Part shown: positions 1 through 10,200 of the stretch, piece by piece
Position numbering within the stretch: position 1 is the stretch's first letter
How the letters are laid out: each line of letters starts with the position of its first letter
Notes under the pieces: generated by a model
What the model was told of the DNA's origin: nothing
What the model saw: the letters and a program-made list of their open reading frames with translations, nothing else
Databases searched by the model: none
From: Pandoraea vervacti
GTDB taxonomy: Bacteria > Pseudomonadota > Gammaproteobacteria > Burkholderiales > Burkholderiaceae
DNA: 64,000 nucleotides
Direction: 5' to 3'
Assembly: GCF_000934605.2 (NCBI RefSeq)
Contig: NZ_CP010897.2
Span: 2,604,001-2,668,000 of the forward strand
Program-made: the position numbers and the translations under genes

Positions 1-290
1 AGCGCCGAGGCGATAGTGAAGCCCGCGACCGACCACAGGAACACGCGTCGGCGCCCGAAGTGGGCGCATAGCGTGCCGGTGAGCGGCGTCGCGATGGCCG
101 CGGCGACGATGTAGGACGTCAACACCCAGGTAATCGAGTCCTGCGACGCGGACAAGCTGCCTTGCATGTGCGGCAGCGCGACATTGGCGATGGTGCTGTC
201 GAGTGTCTGCAACACTGTCGCCAACATGACGGATACGCTGACGAGCGCCCGGTGCTTGCCGGGATCGTCAGTTTTTGCGGGGGATGCCAC
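1..290 (-). CDS. DHA2-family multidrug MFS exporter (EmrB/QacA-like), N-terminal part only
   Basis: This is a partial gene that runs off the left edge of the window. The frame read from the GTG at 290 gives the classic start of a 14-helix drug:H+ antiporter: TM1 with LQTLDSTIANVALPHMQ, then SITWVLTSYIVAAAIATPLTG in loop and TM2, then the FGRRRVF motif of loop 2-3. The GTG is preferred because AAGGA lies 6 nt upstream and no ATG precedes the conserved TM1. It lies 154 bp downstream of a marR-type gene on the same strand, the usual layout of a MarR-controlled exporter. The substrate cannot be read from the sequence. The rest of the protein is outside the window. Confidence 0.85.
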   Translation of the reverse strand, partial: MASPAKTDDPGKHRALVSVSVMLATVLQTLDSTIANVALPHMQGSLSASQDSITWVLTSYIVAAAIATPLTGTLCAHFGRRRVFLWSVAGFTIASA

Positions 291-444
291 GGTATTTCCT
301 TTGGTGAATCGTCGTGCGCGCCGCAATGAAGGTGAGCGGCGCGCCCGACGGCGCTGTCCGGTGCAATGGCGTGACGCCTCGCCCGAACGTCTTGTTTGTC
401 GACCGGCTTGTCTTGCTTGTCTCCTGCCCCTCTTTGCGTGCGTG

Positions 445-963
445 CTATGGCGTTGCCGTCTCCTGTTTCATGCGACTGGTGTCGCGCATCCCCCTGACGG
501 GCTTTGCCGGCGCGCCAGCGTCGGCCTCGGTGCGTGTCAGGTTTGCCAGCACTTTGCCCAGCAGTCGGGAAAGCTCGGCGCGTTCGGCTGGGCTCAGGTC
601 GGCAAGCGCGTCGCGCTCCACCCCATTGGCGAACGCCACGATGGTGTCGATCTCGGCTTCGGACGCCTGCGTCAGATAAAGCAGATGAGCGCGCTTGTCG
701 TGCGGATCGCGCTCGCGCCGCACCAGCCCTTTCTCGCGCAGGCGATCGAGCAACCGCACAAGCGCCATGGGCGTAAGTTCCATGCGCTCGGCCAGTTCGG
801 CCTGCGTCTGCACGCCATAGCGGTGCAGCGTCACCAGCACGCGGCATTGCGCTCGCGTCAGGTCGAAGTTGCCCCGGGCGCGCCGGTCGAAGTGCCGCGA
901 GTAGACGCGCGCGACATCATGAACCAGCGTGCCGAACCGGGAGGACCAATCGATTTTCGACAT
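445..963 (-). CDS. MarR-family transcriptional regulator
   Basis: A 172-residue winged-helix protein of normal MarR length. The recognition helix region reads QTQAELAERMELTPMALVRLLDRL, followed by the wing KGLVRRERDPHDKRAHLLYLT, which carries the conserved DxR. MarR proteins dimerise and repress from palindromic operators, usually releasing DNA on binding a phenolic or other small ligand. The ATG at 963 is chosen over an upstream TTG at 1008, because homologues start near the MSKIDW segment; its ribosome binding site is weak. It precedes the exporter at 1-290 on the same strand and probably controls it and itself from the palindrome at 1053-1084. Confidence 0.88.
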   Translation of the reverse strand: MSKIDWSSRFGTLVHDVARVYSRHFDRRARGNFDLTRAQCRVLVTLHRYGVQTQAELAERMELTPMALVRLLDRLREKGLVRRERDPHDKRAHLLYLTQASEAEIDTIVAFANGVERDALADLSPAERAELSRLLGKVLANLTRTEADAGAPAKPVRGMRDTSRMKQETATP

Positions 964-1375
964 GGTGTCGTCTTCACGCAAAGGTGGATGGAGCCTGCGG
1001 ACGGACAAGGCAATGGCGTCCGCGTGTTGCCACGGCCCATGGCCTGTCGTCCGGCAAATTGATAAACAGGTTTAGCATTTTGCCAGAGTCACTCTTTGGA
1101 CGGCAACTGTCGTAAATAGGTGACAGCGAATCGGATCGGAGCGCGCAAAGCAGCCGGTTTGTGGCGGTTTGGGGCGGTGCGACGGGGGTTCGCGGGCGGT
1201 CGACACGACAAACGGCAGGGGCGCCGTAGCGGCCCCATCGAAATGTGAAAAACCTAGCGAAAATAAGCACTTGACACTTCGCCTCGGCGGGTCAAGAAAG
1301 GCATTGTGCGGTGCACCGGCGAGAACGCCCGTGCACCGCACCAAACCCTTTCATTGACCTTAAGGAGTGTCAATC
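964..1375. other. Divergent intergenic region between marR and the acyltransferase gene
   Basis: There is no gene in this 412-bp stretch. It holds the palindrome at 1053-1084. Nearer the rightward gene there is a TTGACA at about 1272, flanked by a CTTGAC...GTCAAG inverted repeat that could be a -35 box under control; no good -10 box follows at the usual spacing. AAGGAG at 1362-1367 is the ribosome binding site of the next gene. Confidence 0.4.
1053..1084. promoter_or_regulatory. 32-bp imperfect palindrome, candidate MarR operator
   Basis: The outer arms are GGCAAA and TTTGCC and the core is TAAAC-AG-GTTTA. Most of the 32 positions match the reverse complement. It lies about 90 bp upstream of the marR start in a divergent promoter region. 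Size and symmetry fit a MarR dimer site; assignment to this regulator is inference from position. Confidence 0.55.
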
Positions 1376-2293
1376 ATGTTTGACCTTGCCCAAGCTTCGG
1401 ACGTCCTCTCCATCCCGCGCGTCGATTTCCCGAGCGGCAATCGTCGCCCGGCGGCGTCGCCCGCTGCGGCCCGCGCGCCGGTAGCCGACTTGCCGCAGAC
1501 GACGGCGCTGCGCGAGGAGCGTCTGCCTTTCGTCGTCACGATTGCGGGAGACGAATCGTCGTTGCGCGACGCCGTCGCCATGCGTCAGGCCGCTTACGGG
1601 CGCCATCTGCCCGATCTGGCCGCCACGCTCAGCGAGCCGGAGACCAGTGACCGGGAGCCGGGTGCCATCGTTCTCGTGGCGCGTGCCCGCCTCGACGGCG
1701 CGGTGCTCGGCACGATGCGCATTCAGACCAATCGCTATCAGGCGTTGCATCTTGAGGATTCCGCACCGTTGCCGGCGTGGCTCGATCGTGCGGCGCTGGC
1801 CGAGGCCACACGCCTCGGCGTGGTCGCTGGCCCAGTCGGACGCGTCGTCAAGACGGCGCTTTTCAAGGCTTTTTACCAGTATTGCCTGCTCTCGGGGATT
1901 GACTGGATGGTGATTACGGCGCGTCCGCCGTTGCATCGACAGTACGAAGCGCTGATGTTTGCCGATGTGTTTCCGGGACAGGATCTGATTCCGATGGCGC
2001 ACGTTGGCGGGATCGGGCACCGGGTGCTGGCGCTTGACGTCGCACAGGCGCGCACCCGTTGGCAATTGGCAGGGCATCCGTTGTTTGCCTACATGTGCCT
2101 GACGCATCATCCCGACCTGCGCCTCGGCATGCCGGGCGAGAAGCCGGAAGGGGCAGAGGTGGGCGCCCCAGAGCGGGGCCGCGAGGTCGGGCCTTTGGCG
2201 GTCGAAGCCAGTGTTGGCGCGCATTTGCGGGATTTATCTTTTAGTGCCGACGAGGTACGATGCGTAGCAGCAGGCTTCAGCCTGGCGGTGTAA
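1376..2293 (+). CDS. FeeM/LuxI-fold N-acyltransferase (N-acyl amino acid synthase-like)
   Basis: A 305-residue protein. The central part (about residues 50-220) has the GNAT/autoinducer-synthase look of the FeeM family: VAMRQAAYGRHL near the start, then AIVLVARARLDGAVLGTMRI, then AEATRLGVVAG...VKTALFKAFYQYCLL and a VITARPPLHRQYEAL segment. FeeM enzymes join a fatty acyl group from acyl-ACP to an amino acid such as tyrosine. The N-terminal 45 residues are low complexity and Ala/Pro rich, and the last 60 are poorly conserved in type. ATG 1376 is preferred over GTG 1367 because AAGGAG overlaps that GTG and sits 8 nt before the ATG. The next gene, on the same strand, is a GGDEF-EAL protein. The acyl donor and acceptor cannot be deduced. 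Confidence 0.7.
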   Translation: MFDLAQASDVLSIPRVDFPSGNRRPAASPAAARAPVADLPQTTALREERLPFVVTIAGDESSLRDAVAMRQAAYGRHLPDLAATLSEPETSDREPGAIVLVARARLDGAVLGTMRIQTNRYQALHLEDSAPLPAWLDRAALAEATRLGVVAGPVGRVVKTALFKAFYQYCLLSGIDWMVITARPPLHRQYEALMFADVFPGQDLIPMAHVGGIGHRVLALDVAQARTRWQLAGHPLFAYMCLTHHPDLRLGMPGEKPEGAEVGAPERGREVGPLAVEASVGAHLRDLSFSADEVRCVAAGFSLAV

Positions 2294-2524
2294 TGCCGTT
2301 ATGCGAATTAACGTTATCCCGTCGCGTCCCGCATGGGTTTTCGGGTGGCGAAGGCGGTGACGAGAAATACGGGCAAGAGACACCTGACCGTGCAGGCCGA
2401 AAGACTGGCCGCACGGGACAGGGCCGGCCCGGCCGGCAAGGTACGCCGCAACGCGAGTTGCAAGGCGAGCCTTGTCCGGGATTCGACACGGGGGCGACCA
2501 ACGAGATAAGGGCACAAGAGGCAT

Positions 2525-5500
2525 ATGGCGGGGGACCTCGGCAACGAGCGTGACGATCACGGCCGTAATACGAATGATTTCTCCGATGAGCTGAGCGAAC
2601 TCACCGGCGCGCGGCGCCGTTGGCGCATCACCGCGAGGCTCGACGAACTCTTTCGAAGCATCTCCCTGTATGCCGTGCCCGCTGCCATCATGCTGCTCTC
2701 GGGCATCGTGCTCCTGTTTCAGGAAAGCCAGTACGCCGTGCGCGGTGCAACGCCGCTGAGTTTTCAGGCGCAAGGCGATCTTCCCGCAACGTTCGGTCCA
2801 TCTATGGCGCAAGGCGCGCTCGAGCATGTGCCGGCCGTGCAGCAGTTCAGTACGCATTTGTCCGAAACGCCGGTCTGGTTCCGATTCACCGTACCGCCTG
2901 TGGGCGGCGATGAGCGCACCGTCATCGAATTCCCTTCGCGCCACGCGCAGACGCTGGCGTGTTGGCGAAACCCGGACGCCCCGGCCATCGGCCGCGCCGA
3001 CCGCAGCGGCGTGAGCGGGGCGATACGGGTGTCCAAAGCCGGTTTCGCAATCGATCTCGGTCACATCGTCGAGCCGGTCGCACTGCTGTGTCAGGGCACG
3101 TTTTCCGGCCCGGCACATCTCTCGCTGACGGCCTGGCCGGGCGCCGAGCTTCGTATTTCCGAGAAGGAATTTCATCGTAGCAATGGTCTGCTCGAGGGCG
3201 GTCTGCTGACGCTGTCGGCATTCGTGCTGGTCACCGCCATCATCAACAAGGAATGGCTCTACGTCCTTTTCGCGGCATGGCTCATCGGCAACCTGCGGCT
3301 CGCGGCGAACTCGCTGGGCGCCGACACGCAATGGCTCGAGCGTGCCATTCCGATGGATTGGGACGCGCTGGTGCGCAAGGCGACGTTTGCGGTCTATTAC
3401 GTGCTGACGTACTCGCTGTTCACGCAGTTGTTCAAGAAGGAACTGCAGCGCATTGGCTTGCGATGGATGGTGATGGTGCTGCAATGGGCTGGCGTGGTGC
3501 TGTGCTGCGCGGCGATCGCATTGCCTTATGCGCACTTCATCCCCGTACTGTGGGCGGTGGCGGCGCTTGGCATCGTGATCGTGCTGGTATTGCTTGCGCG
3601 GATTCTCGTACTGACCCATTCGCGGGTCGCCGTGTGGTACAGCGCGTCGCTCGCCATCGTGCTGTTCGCCACGTTTTCCGAAGTGATCGCAGCGGCCTTC
3701 AACGCCAGGGCGTTATCGTCGGCGCTCAACAGTGTGACCGCGGCGCTGTTCTCGAGCCTGATGGCGGCACTCGCCATTGCGGAGCAGATGCGCATGGAGC
3801 ACAAGGGCAAGCTCGAAGCCCAGACCGAGTTGCGCAATGCCTACGACGTCACGCCCGTGGGTCTGTTCACGCTTAACGATGAGGGCGTGTTCGTGCGAGG
3901 CAACGCCGCGCTGCACACCATGCTGGGCATTCCCCATGCCGGCGGACGTACCTACCGCTGGGACCAGTACTTCGGCCAAAGCACCTGGCGCATGCTGCTC
4001 GACGTTGCACAGCACAGCGACGAGTCCGAGCTCGAAATCCTCTCGTTGCCGCGCGACGACGGGCGCGTGAGCCGTTATCTCGTCAAGGCGATCTTCTCGG
4101 ACGGTCGCATCGAAGGATCGTTGCAGGACATTACGGAACGTGCCCGCACGATGGAGCAATTGCGCTATCTGGCGGAGAACGACCCGCTCACCGGTGTCTC
4201 GAACCGGCGGGGCATCGAGAAGGCGCTCGGCGAGGCGATTCGCACGCTGTCCGAGGACCGTCCGGCGGCGTTGGCCTACCTGGATCTGGACCGTTTCAAA
4301 CTCGTCAACGATCTGTTTGGCCATGCGGCCGGCGACGAGGTGTTGCGCCAGGCCTGTGACCGGATGCGTGCACGTCTGTCGACCGAGCAAAGCGTCGGGC
4401 GCACCGGGGGCGACGAATTCATCGTGGTCTTTCGCGACGCCACGATCAAGGAAGCCGCCGCGGTGGCGCGCCGTCTGGTCGACGCCATTGCGGGCGAGCC
4501 TTATCAGATCGGCGATCGGGCGTTTCAGGTGCGTGCGTCTGCGGGCGTGATCGAGCTGACGACGGATATGCGCGTGCCAGACGCCATTTCGTCCGCCGAC
4601 CGGGCTTGCCGCGAGGCGAAGAAGAGCCGACGCGAGCTGGTCGTCTACGAGCGCGGCGCGGCGGCGTTTCGAGAACGGCTCGCCGAGCTGCGTCTGATCG
4701 ATGCGCTCGATGCGGGTCTGACACCCAATACGCTCTTTCTCGAGATGCAACCGATCATGGAGATGGCCTCGCCTGGCGAGTCATTGAACTTCGAAGTGCT
4801 GCTACGCATGCGCGATTCGGACGGCAACGTCGTGCCTGCGTCACGCATCATCAGCGCGGCCGAGGAGAACGGCACCATCGGCATGATCGACAAATGGGTG
4901 CTCACGAACACGCTCGCGTGGATCGACGCCCATCGCGACCAGCTCTCGAAGACCCGCTTCGTGTGTGTGAATCTCTCGGGGGCATCGCTCAACGACGAGC
5001 ATTTCGTGCGGGACATCTTCGCGACGCTCGCCGCGCACGAGCGCTCGGTGGGCTTGCTGTGTATCGAAATTACGGAGACGGTGGCGCTTCACGATCTGGA
5101 CAACACCCGGCGCTTCGTCGACCGCATCCATCAGTTGGGCGGACGCATCGCGCTCGATGATTTCGGCGCAGGCTTCAGTTCGTTTTCCTATCTCAAGGAC
5201 CTGGCGGTCGACGCCATCAAGATCGACGGTGCCTTCGTCAAGAGTATGGCGGCGCACCCGGCCAATCTGGCGATCGTCGAGGCCATCGTGGCGCTGGCAA
5301 AGAATCTCGGCATTCGCAGCGTGGCGGAATGGGTGGAAGATGCCTCCACGCTCGAAGCGCTCTCGGAACTTGGCGTCGACTACGTGCAAGGTTTTCTGAT
5401 CGCGCGCCCGCAAACGCCGGAGGCCATTCTCGCCGCCGACTCTGCGGCGAGCTTCGTGCGTGACCCGCAACTCTGCGCCTTGCTCGTCGAGCTGGAGAAG

Positions 5501-5542
5501 TCCTTTTATCCGCGTCCGAGCGGGAGCGCTGCGCTGCACTGA
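2525..5542 (+). CDS. Membrane GGDEF-EAL c-di-GMP protein with 7TM-type sensor and PAS-like domain
   Basis: A 1005-residue inner-membrane signalling protein. A first TM helix (about 47-66) is followed by a periplasmic region of roughly 150 residues resembling a 7TMR-DISM extracellular domain, then a block of about seven TM helices (about 225-420), a PAS-like segment (about 435-540), GGDEF (GGDEF at 628-632) and EAL. The cyclase signature is intact. In the phosphodiesterase domain the motif reads EVLLR (757-761), keeping the ExLxR residues, and NLSG, EITET, DDFGAGFSS and a lysine in IKIDGAF are present; AEWVED replaces the usual AEGVE. Both activities are therefore possible. The start has AGAGG a few bases upstream. 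It follows the acyltransferase by 231 bp and may sense an envelope or lipid signal, which is inference. Confidence 0.9.
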   Translation: MAGDLGNERDDHGRNTNDFSDELSELTGARRRWRITARLDELFRSISLYAVPAAIMLLSGIVLLFQESQYAVRGATPLSFQAQGDLPATFGPSMAQGALEHVPAVQQFSTHLSETPVWFRFTVPPVGGDERTVIEFPSRHAQTLACWRNPDAPAIGRADRSGVSGAIRVSKAGFAIDLGHIVEPVALLCQGTFSGPAHLSLTAWPGAELRISEKEFHRSNGLLEGGLLTLSAFVLVTAIINKEWLYVLFAAWLIGNLRLAANSLGADTQWLERAIPMDWDALVRKATFAVYYVLTYSLFTQLFKKELQRIGLRWMVMVLQWAGVVLCCAAIALPYAHFIPVLWAVAALGIVIVLVLLARILVLTHSRVAVWYSASLAIVLFATFSEVIAAAFNARALSSALNSVTAALFSSLMAALAIAEQMRMEHKGKLEAQTELRNAYDVTPVGLFTLNDEGVFVRGNAALHTMLGIPHAGGRTYRWDQYFGQSTWRMLLDVAQHSDESELEILSLPRDDGRVSRYLVKAIFSDGRIEGSLQDITERARTMEQLRYLAENDPLTGVSNRRGIEKALGEAIRTLSEDRPAALAYLDLDRFKLVNDLFGHAAGDEVLRQACDRMRARLSTEQSVGRTGGDEFIVVFRDATIKEAAAVARRLVDAIAGEPYQIGDRAFQVRASAGVIELTTDMRVPDAISSADRACREAKKSRRELVVYERGAAAFRERLAELRLIDALDAGLTPNTLFLEMQPIMEMASPGESLNFEVLLRMRDSDGNVVPASRIISAAEENGTIGMIDKWVLTNTLAWIDAHRDQLSKTRFVCVNLSGASLNDEHFVRDIFATLAAHERSVGLLCIEITETVALHDLDNTRRFVDRIHQLGGRIALDDFGAGFSSFSYLKDLAVDAIKIDGAFVKSMAAHPANLAIVEAIVALAKNLGIRSVAEWVEDASTLEALSELGVDYVQGFLIARPQTPEAILAADSAASFVRDPQLCALLVELEKSFYPRPSGSAALH

Positions 5543-6051
5543 GCGTTGGCGGGGGTTCAGGATCGCTGACGAACTGCGGGAACGAAGGGCCGGAACCGTT
5601 CCCTTGCAAGGCGCATCAATCGCGTTTTCTTATTCAGCATTGTCTGTATTTCGCGCAATGCTGTATTTCTCGACAAATTTCCTTTCTCGCCTGACAGGCT
5701 GATTGCATCGGCCCGGAAACCCGCATGAGCCGGGGATTCCGGTGTCAAGCATGTCGCTGGTCATCTGCGCTTGAAGGTAACTCAGTGTAAGATTTCCAAC
5801 TGGAATAAATCTTGTCCCGGGCAAAGTCCGGGTGGCAGAATTTATTCATCGACGTGATGGGGCAACGTCTTCATGCGATTTGTGAGCCGGACCGCAAGCT
5901 TGGGGGCAACGCGGCGCAGCACCGCTCACAGAGACTCGGCATTTGATCGACACGCGATACGTAACTGCGTAATGACTACGTAACGGGGTTAGGACCGTCC
6001 GTCCCAAAGGCGAGCGCGGCGCAACCAGAACACCTAACCAGAACAACGACA
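5543..6051. other. Intergenic region with CGTAA repeats upstream of the glycosyltransferase-like gene
   Basis: I see no gene in these 509 bp. Three CGTAA repeats start at 5960, 5968 and 5979 within a short stretch upstream of the next gene and could be a regulator site. A weak CCCGG/CCGGG hairpin lies near 5815-5832 without a clear T-run. The region is less GC rich than its neighbours. Confidence 0.35.
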
Positions 6052-7074
6052 ATGTTTTCGACCTTCCTTAAACTCGTCTACCGTCACAGCCATACGGCCA
6101 GGTGGTGGCACAACGAACGGTTGTGGCCGCATGCGCGCATCGAGCGCGATGCGATGGGGGCCATCCAACGATTCACGTGGCGCGGGCGTCATGTGCCGCT
6201 CGCGCGTCGCGCAGAACTGCAACGTCTGCGACGCCTGCCGTGCCATATCATTGCCAGCGGTCCGTCGATCGCCGAGATCGACTACGAGGCGCTGCCCATG
6301 CATCACGTCATGGGCGTGAACGGTGCGATTGCGCTGAGCGCCCATGCACCGGTCAAATTCGATTACTACTGCATTCTCGATGCGGGTTTCGTGCGTCAGC
6401 GCCCGGACCTTGCGCGCCGCATCGTGGCGCGCGATCTGGTTCTGTTCGTCACGCCGGTCGTGCTTGCGCGGCTGCTCGAGAAGTTCCCGACCTCGGCCTT
6501 CGGCTGCCGCTTCTATCTCGTCGACGATATTTTCAAGCGTGGCTTCGAAGCGGCGCGCACAACGTCCATGCTGCGTGGCGACGCACAGGTCGCGGCCAGT
6601 GCGTCGTTCCTGAGCGACGAAAGCCAGATCGGCTTCAGCTTCGATATCGATAACGGTTTCTTCCACGGCGGCACGGTGGCGTATTTCGCGTTGCAGGTTG
6701 CCACGTGGCTGGGTTTTACCGAGATGTACATGCATGGGTTGGACCTGCGCGATGCCTCGCAGACGCCGCGCTTCTACGAGACGATGCAGACGCGCGCACC
6801 CACCCGTCTGGACGCGGAGTTCGCCACGCTCATCGAGCCCTCGTTCCGACACGCCGCTAAAGTGCTTCGCGCGCGCGGGGTGCGCGTCGAGAATCTGTCG
6901 CCCACCAGTGCACTCGGCGAGGACATTTTCGCCAAGGTCGACTGGCGCTCGCTGCGCCGCCGGAACCTGAGCCTGGTGGTGCCGGACGAGGCGTTGCCGG
7001 TCGCCGCCGTCGAGCATGTGGCGGTGGACACCTTATCGACATTGCGTCCCACCGGAACGCATGGTCGCGCATAA
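6052..7074 (+). CDS. DUF115/GT42-like protein, candidate LPS-core glycosyltransferase
   Basis: A 340-residue protein without a signal peptide. It has the Rossmann-like start HIIASGPSIAEIDYEALP (about 65-82), with the GPS motif typical of DUF115/MptE-like and GT42 sialyltransferase or Kdo-transferase relatives (WaaZ type). A variable region follows, then GGTVAYFALQVATWLGF and MYMHGLDL (about 205-233), the second conserved block of these families. Such enzymes modify lipopolysaccharide core or capsule sugars from CMP-activated donors at the inner face of the membrane. No other LPS gene is nearby, so it stands alone between a c-di-GMP protein and ftsK. The superfamily resemblance is fairly clear; the actual sugar and acceptor are unknown. 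Confidence 0.5.
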   Translation: MFSTFLKLVYRHSHTARWWHNERLWPHARIERDAMGAIQRFTWRGRHVPLARRAELQRLRRLPCHIIASGPSIAEIDYEALPMHHVMGVNGAIALSAHAPVKFDYYCILDAGFVRQRPDLARRIVARDLVLFVTPVVLARLLEKFPTSAFGCRFYLVDDIFKRGFEAARTTSMLRGDAQVAASASFLSDESQIGFSFDIDNGFFHGGTVAYFALQVATWLGFTEMYMHGLDLRDASQTPRFYETMQTRAPTRLDAEFATLIEPSFRHAAKVLRARGVRVENLSPTSALGEDIFAKVDWRSLRRRNLSLVVPDEALPVAAVEHVAVDTLSTLRPTGTHGRA

Positions 7075-7210
7075 CGCCCACGCATAACGCCCCACGCATA
7101 ACTCAGGGCCCCGGCACGCCGGGCGCGCAAAAGTCCGTGCAGTCGGGCCGCCGAGGGGTGACCTACCTGCTACAATCGCTCTCCGGGTTTTCCTGAAGCA
7201 ATGAGCGATT

Positions 7211-10200
7211 ATGGGGTTTGGCTGGTTCGGACTGTCGACGTTTTGGTTGCTGGCGTTGTGCTGGCCTGGCGTACGGGGTCTGCTTGGCGGTGAGATAAGA
7301 ATCTTCGGCCCCGGCACGCTCCGTATGCTGCTTGGCGTTCCGCTCACGATGGTGTCGAGCGCCACGCTCGCTGCGCTCACCGGCGCAGACGGCAGCACCG
7401 CCGGCGGCAGCGTCGGCCAGTCTCTGGCGCACGGCATGCAGGTTGCGCTGGGAGGCACGCTCGCGATGGGCGTTGCCGGCTTTGTCCTCCTTTTCTCCCT
7501 TCCTCTTGTCTTCGGCGCCACTTGGTGGGGCATGCTCTCGCGCGGCCCATCGAGCGGCGAAGATGACGATGCGCCGGCGTTCGAGCTGCGTGATTCACGT
7601 GAGTCGCGTTTCGACGCCATCGCGCGCGCGCCGGCGCGCGGCCTGTCGCAGATGTCGTTCGACCCGGCAGAACCTGGCGATCGCAGTGATCGCAGCGAGC
7701 GGGGCAGCTTCACGCCTACGGTCGGTCAAGGTCATCACAACGTTGGTAGCCTGACGCAAGAGCCGGTGCCGCGCCGCCGCGGACTTGCTGCGCAGCCGCG
7801 CTGGAAGTTGACCGACGAAGAGCGCGCAAGGCTCGACGCCATGCAACCGCCGCCATTGGCCATTCGCGGTGCGCCGCGCGCCGAACCATCGTTCGGTGGC
7901 AGCGCACGGATTCGCCCGACAGGCAAGGGCGCGTTGGCCGGACGCTCGGGCGCGGCGCTCGGCGCCACAGTGGGCACGGCAGGTGCCGCCGCCGCTGCCA
8001 GTCACGCCCCCGGCGCGAGCCGTGCCGTCTTGCCGCGTGGCACTTACGCGAGCGGACCGAACCGAGGCGATGCCCTTCGCATGACCGAATTCGTTCGTGC
8101 CGAGCCCGGGCTGTCGTCGCGCGAACCACGCATGGCGATGCCTAATGGGACAGCGGGGGCAGCGGGAGCAGCGGGCCCTCACGCGATGTCGTCTCCGATG
8201 GCGCCACGGGCGACCTCTGTGGCGTCGTCGGCCGCAACACGTACAACGACAGGCGCAACGACAGGCGCAACGACGGGCACAACTGCGGACGCAACGTCGC
8301 CCGTGGATCCTTTGCATTCGACGTCGATTCCGGGGACGACGGGCTATCGACGTCCCGTTGGCATGGCCCCGGCGCACTTGCGCGGCACGGTCGTGCACAG
8401 CCCGTTCCGCAAGCCGCAACTGGGACTGGAGGATGTTCCGCCGCGCGGGGCGCCGGCCGTGGCGCCGCGAACGCAGGTCCCCATCGATCCGACGATAACT
8501 CCCGCAACCGGTGGTGCGACGCCGTCGAACCTCCAGGCGACGGCCTCGACGCCAGACGCCGCCGGTGCTTCGACTCCGGTCGGCGCCGTGGCGCGTTCCG
8601 CTGCGGGACCTGTCATGCGGGGGGCGGCGTCGTGGTCGGCCACAGATGCCGCCACGCCGTTGGCGTCCGACGTTTCCGATTTCTCACCCATCGACTGGTC
8701 GGTCAACGACATGGATACGCCGCCGGTCGAAGCCGCGTCTCAAGGACCGACGCCGGAGATGCTCGCTCAGGCCGAAGCCGCTCGTGTGGCGGAGCAGACA
8801 CGTATCGCAGCCATGGCCGCGCTGCGCAACGAAGCCGAGGCGCTGCTTCGCGATCTGCGTCAGTGGAGCCGTACCGATACTGTGGAGGGGGACGACGTGA
8901 CGTCCGCCGAGCCGCCTCCGGCGCCCGCGCGAAGCGATGTGACGGCAATTGCCGTCGCGCCGGTGGAAGGGGGGGCAGAGCGTGGGGTTAGGGGAGGAAC
9001 CGTTGAAGCGGCTGGCATGGCCCAACGAGAGCCATCGACCGACCCGATGCCACCCACTGCGTCACCCGCCCAGCCGGAAGCGCTCGCGACGGATACGTCG
9101 CTCGCGCCGGAGGACGTCCTCAATCTGCCGCCGACGGTGCTTTTGCCGAAGTCCGCCGTCGCCGCAGCGTCTGCGCCGGTAGCACCGCTTGCGCACGCAT
9201 CGGCCGCAGCGCCGTCGCGCCCCTTTGTTTTCGCTGACGTGCTCGCGAGTGTCGTCGTCGATGACGCGCCGCGCGAACGCAGCGCACCGAACTACCCGAC
9301 GGGCCCGACCGCACCAGGCGAACCCGCATTCGTGTCTGTGGCACGACCTCAGGTCATTGAAGCGACGCCGGCGCCTGCGCCATCGCCACCGACCGCCGTC
9401 ACCGAAGCACCGTTCGACATGACGGACGACCGGCCGCCGTTCGAGGTTGCCGATATGTCGGAGGTCGCCGATGTGTCGGCCAGTCCCGAGACTTCCGGCG
9501 AGTGCGCAACTGGCGAAATCGACGACGGGGGCGGCGACCTTGCACCGTTGTCCAAGCCGCACTACGTGCTGCGTGCCGACGGCACATGGGCGCGCGCCGA
9601 TGGTGTGCCGATGACGAGCGAGGAAGTCAGGGCGCGCGGGCATCTCGCTGCACAAGCGACTGCGCCCTCGACGTCCCCTGCGCCGTCCGTCCCCGCGATC
9701 CCGTCCTTCGGGGCGTTGTCTCCGGCGGACCCGCCCGCCGCGAACTTCTCGCCGGACACGCCTTACGAACTCCCGCCGCCGCGCGTGGCCATCGATTACG
9801 ACTTGCCGGCGCTGGACTTGCTGTCGCCGGCGACCTCGCAAGACATTGCCGACGTCGTATCCGATGCAGCACTCGCCGCTGTCAGCCAGTTGATCGAACA
9901 GCGCCTTGCCGAATTCAAGGTGCCGGTCACGGTCGTCGGGGCGTCCGCCGGGCCGGTGATCACGCGTTTTGAAGTCGAACCAGCGGTCGGCGTGCGCGGT
10001 GCACAGGTCGTCGGTCTCATGAAAGATCTGGCGCGGGCGTTGGGTGTCACGTCGATTCGCGTCGTCGAGACGATTCCCGGCAAGACCTGCATGGGGCTTG
10101 AACTGCCCAATGCGCAGCGTCAGATGATCCGACTGTCCGAAATTCTGACGGCGCCCGCGTTCGACTCGCATCGTTCGCGCCTTGCTTTGGCGATGGGCAA

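Noticed and set aside
1376..2293. A LuxI acyl-homoserine-lactone synthase
   Set aside because: It shares the fold but has the FeeM-type sequence pattern and no luxR neighbour, so I call it an N-acyltransferase only.
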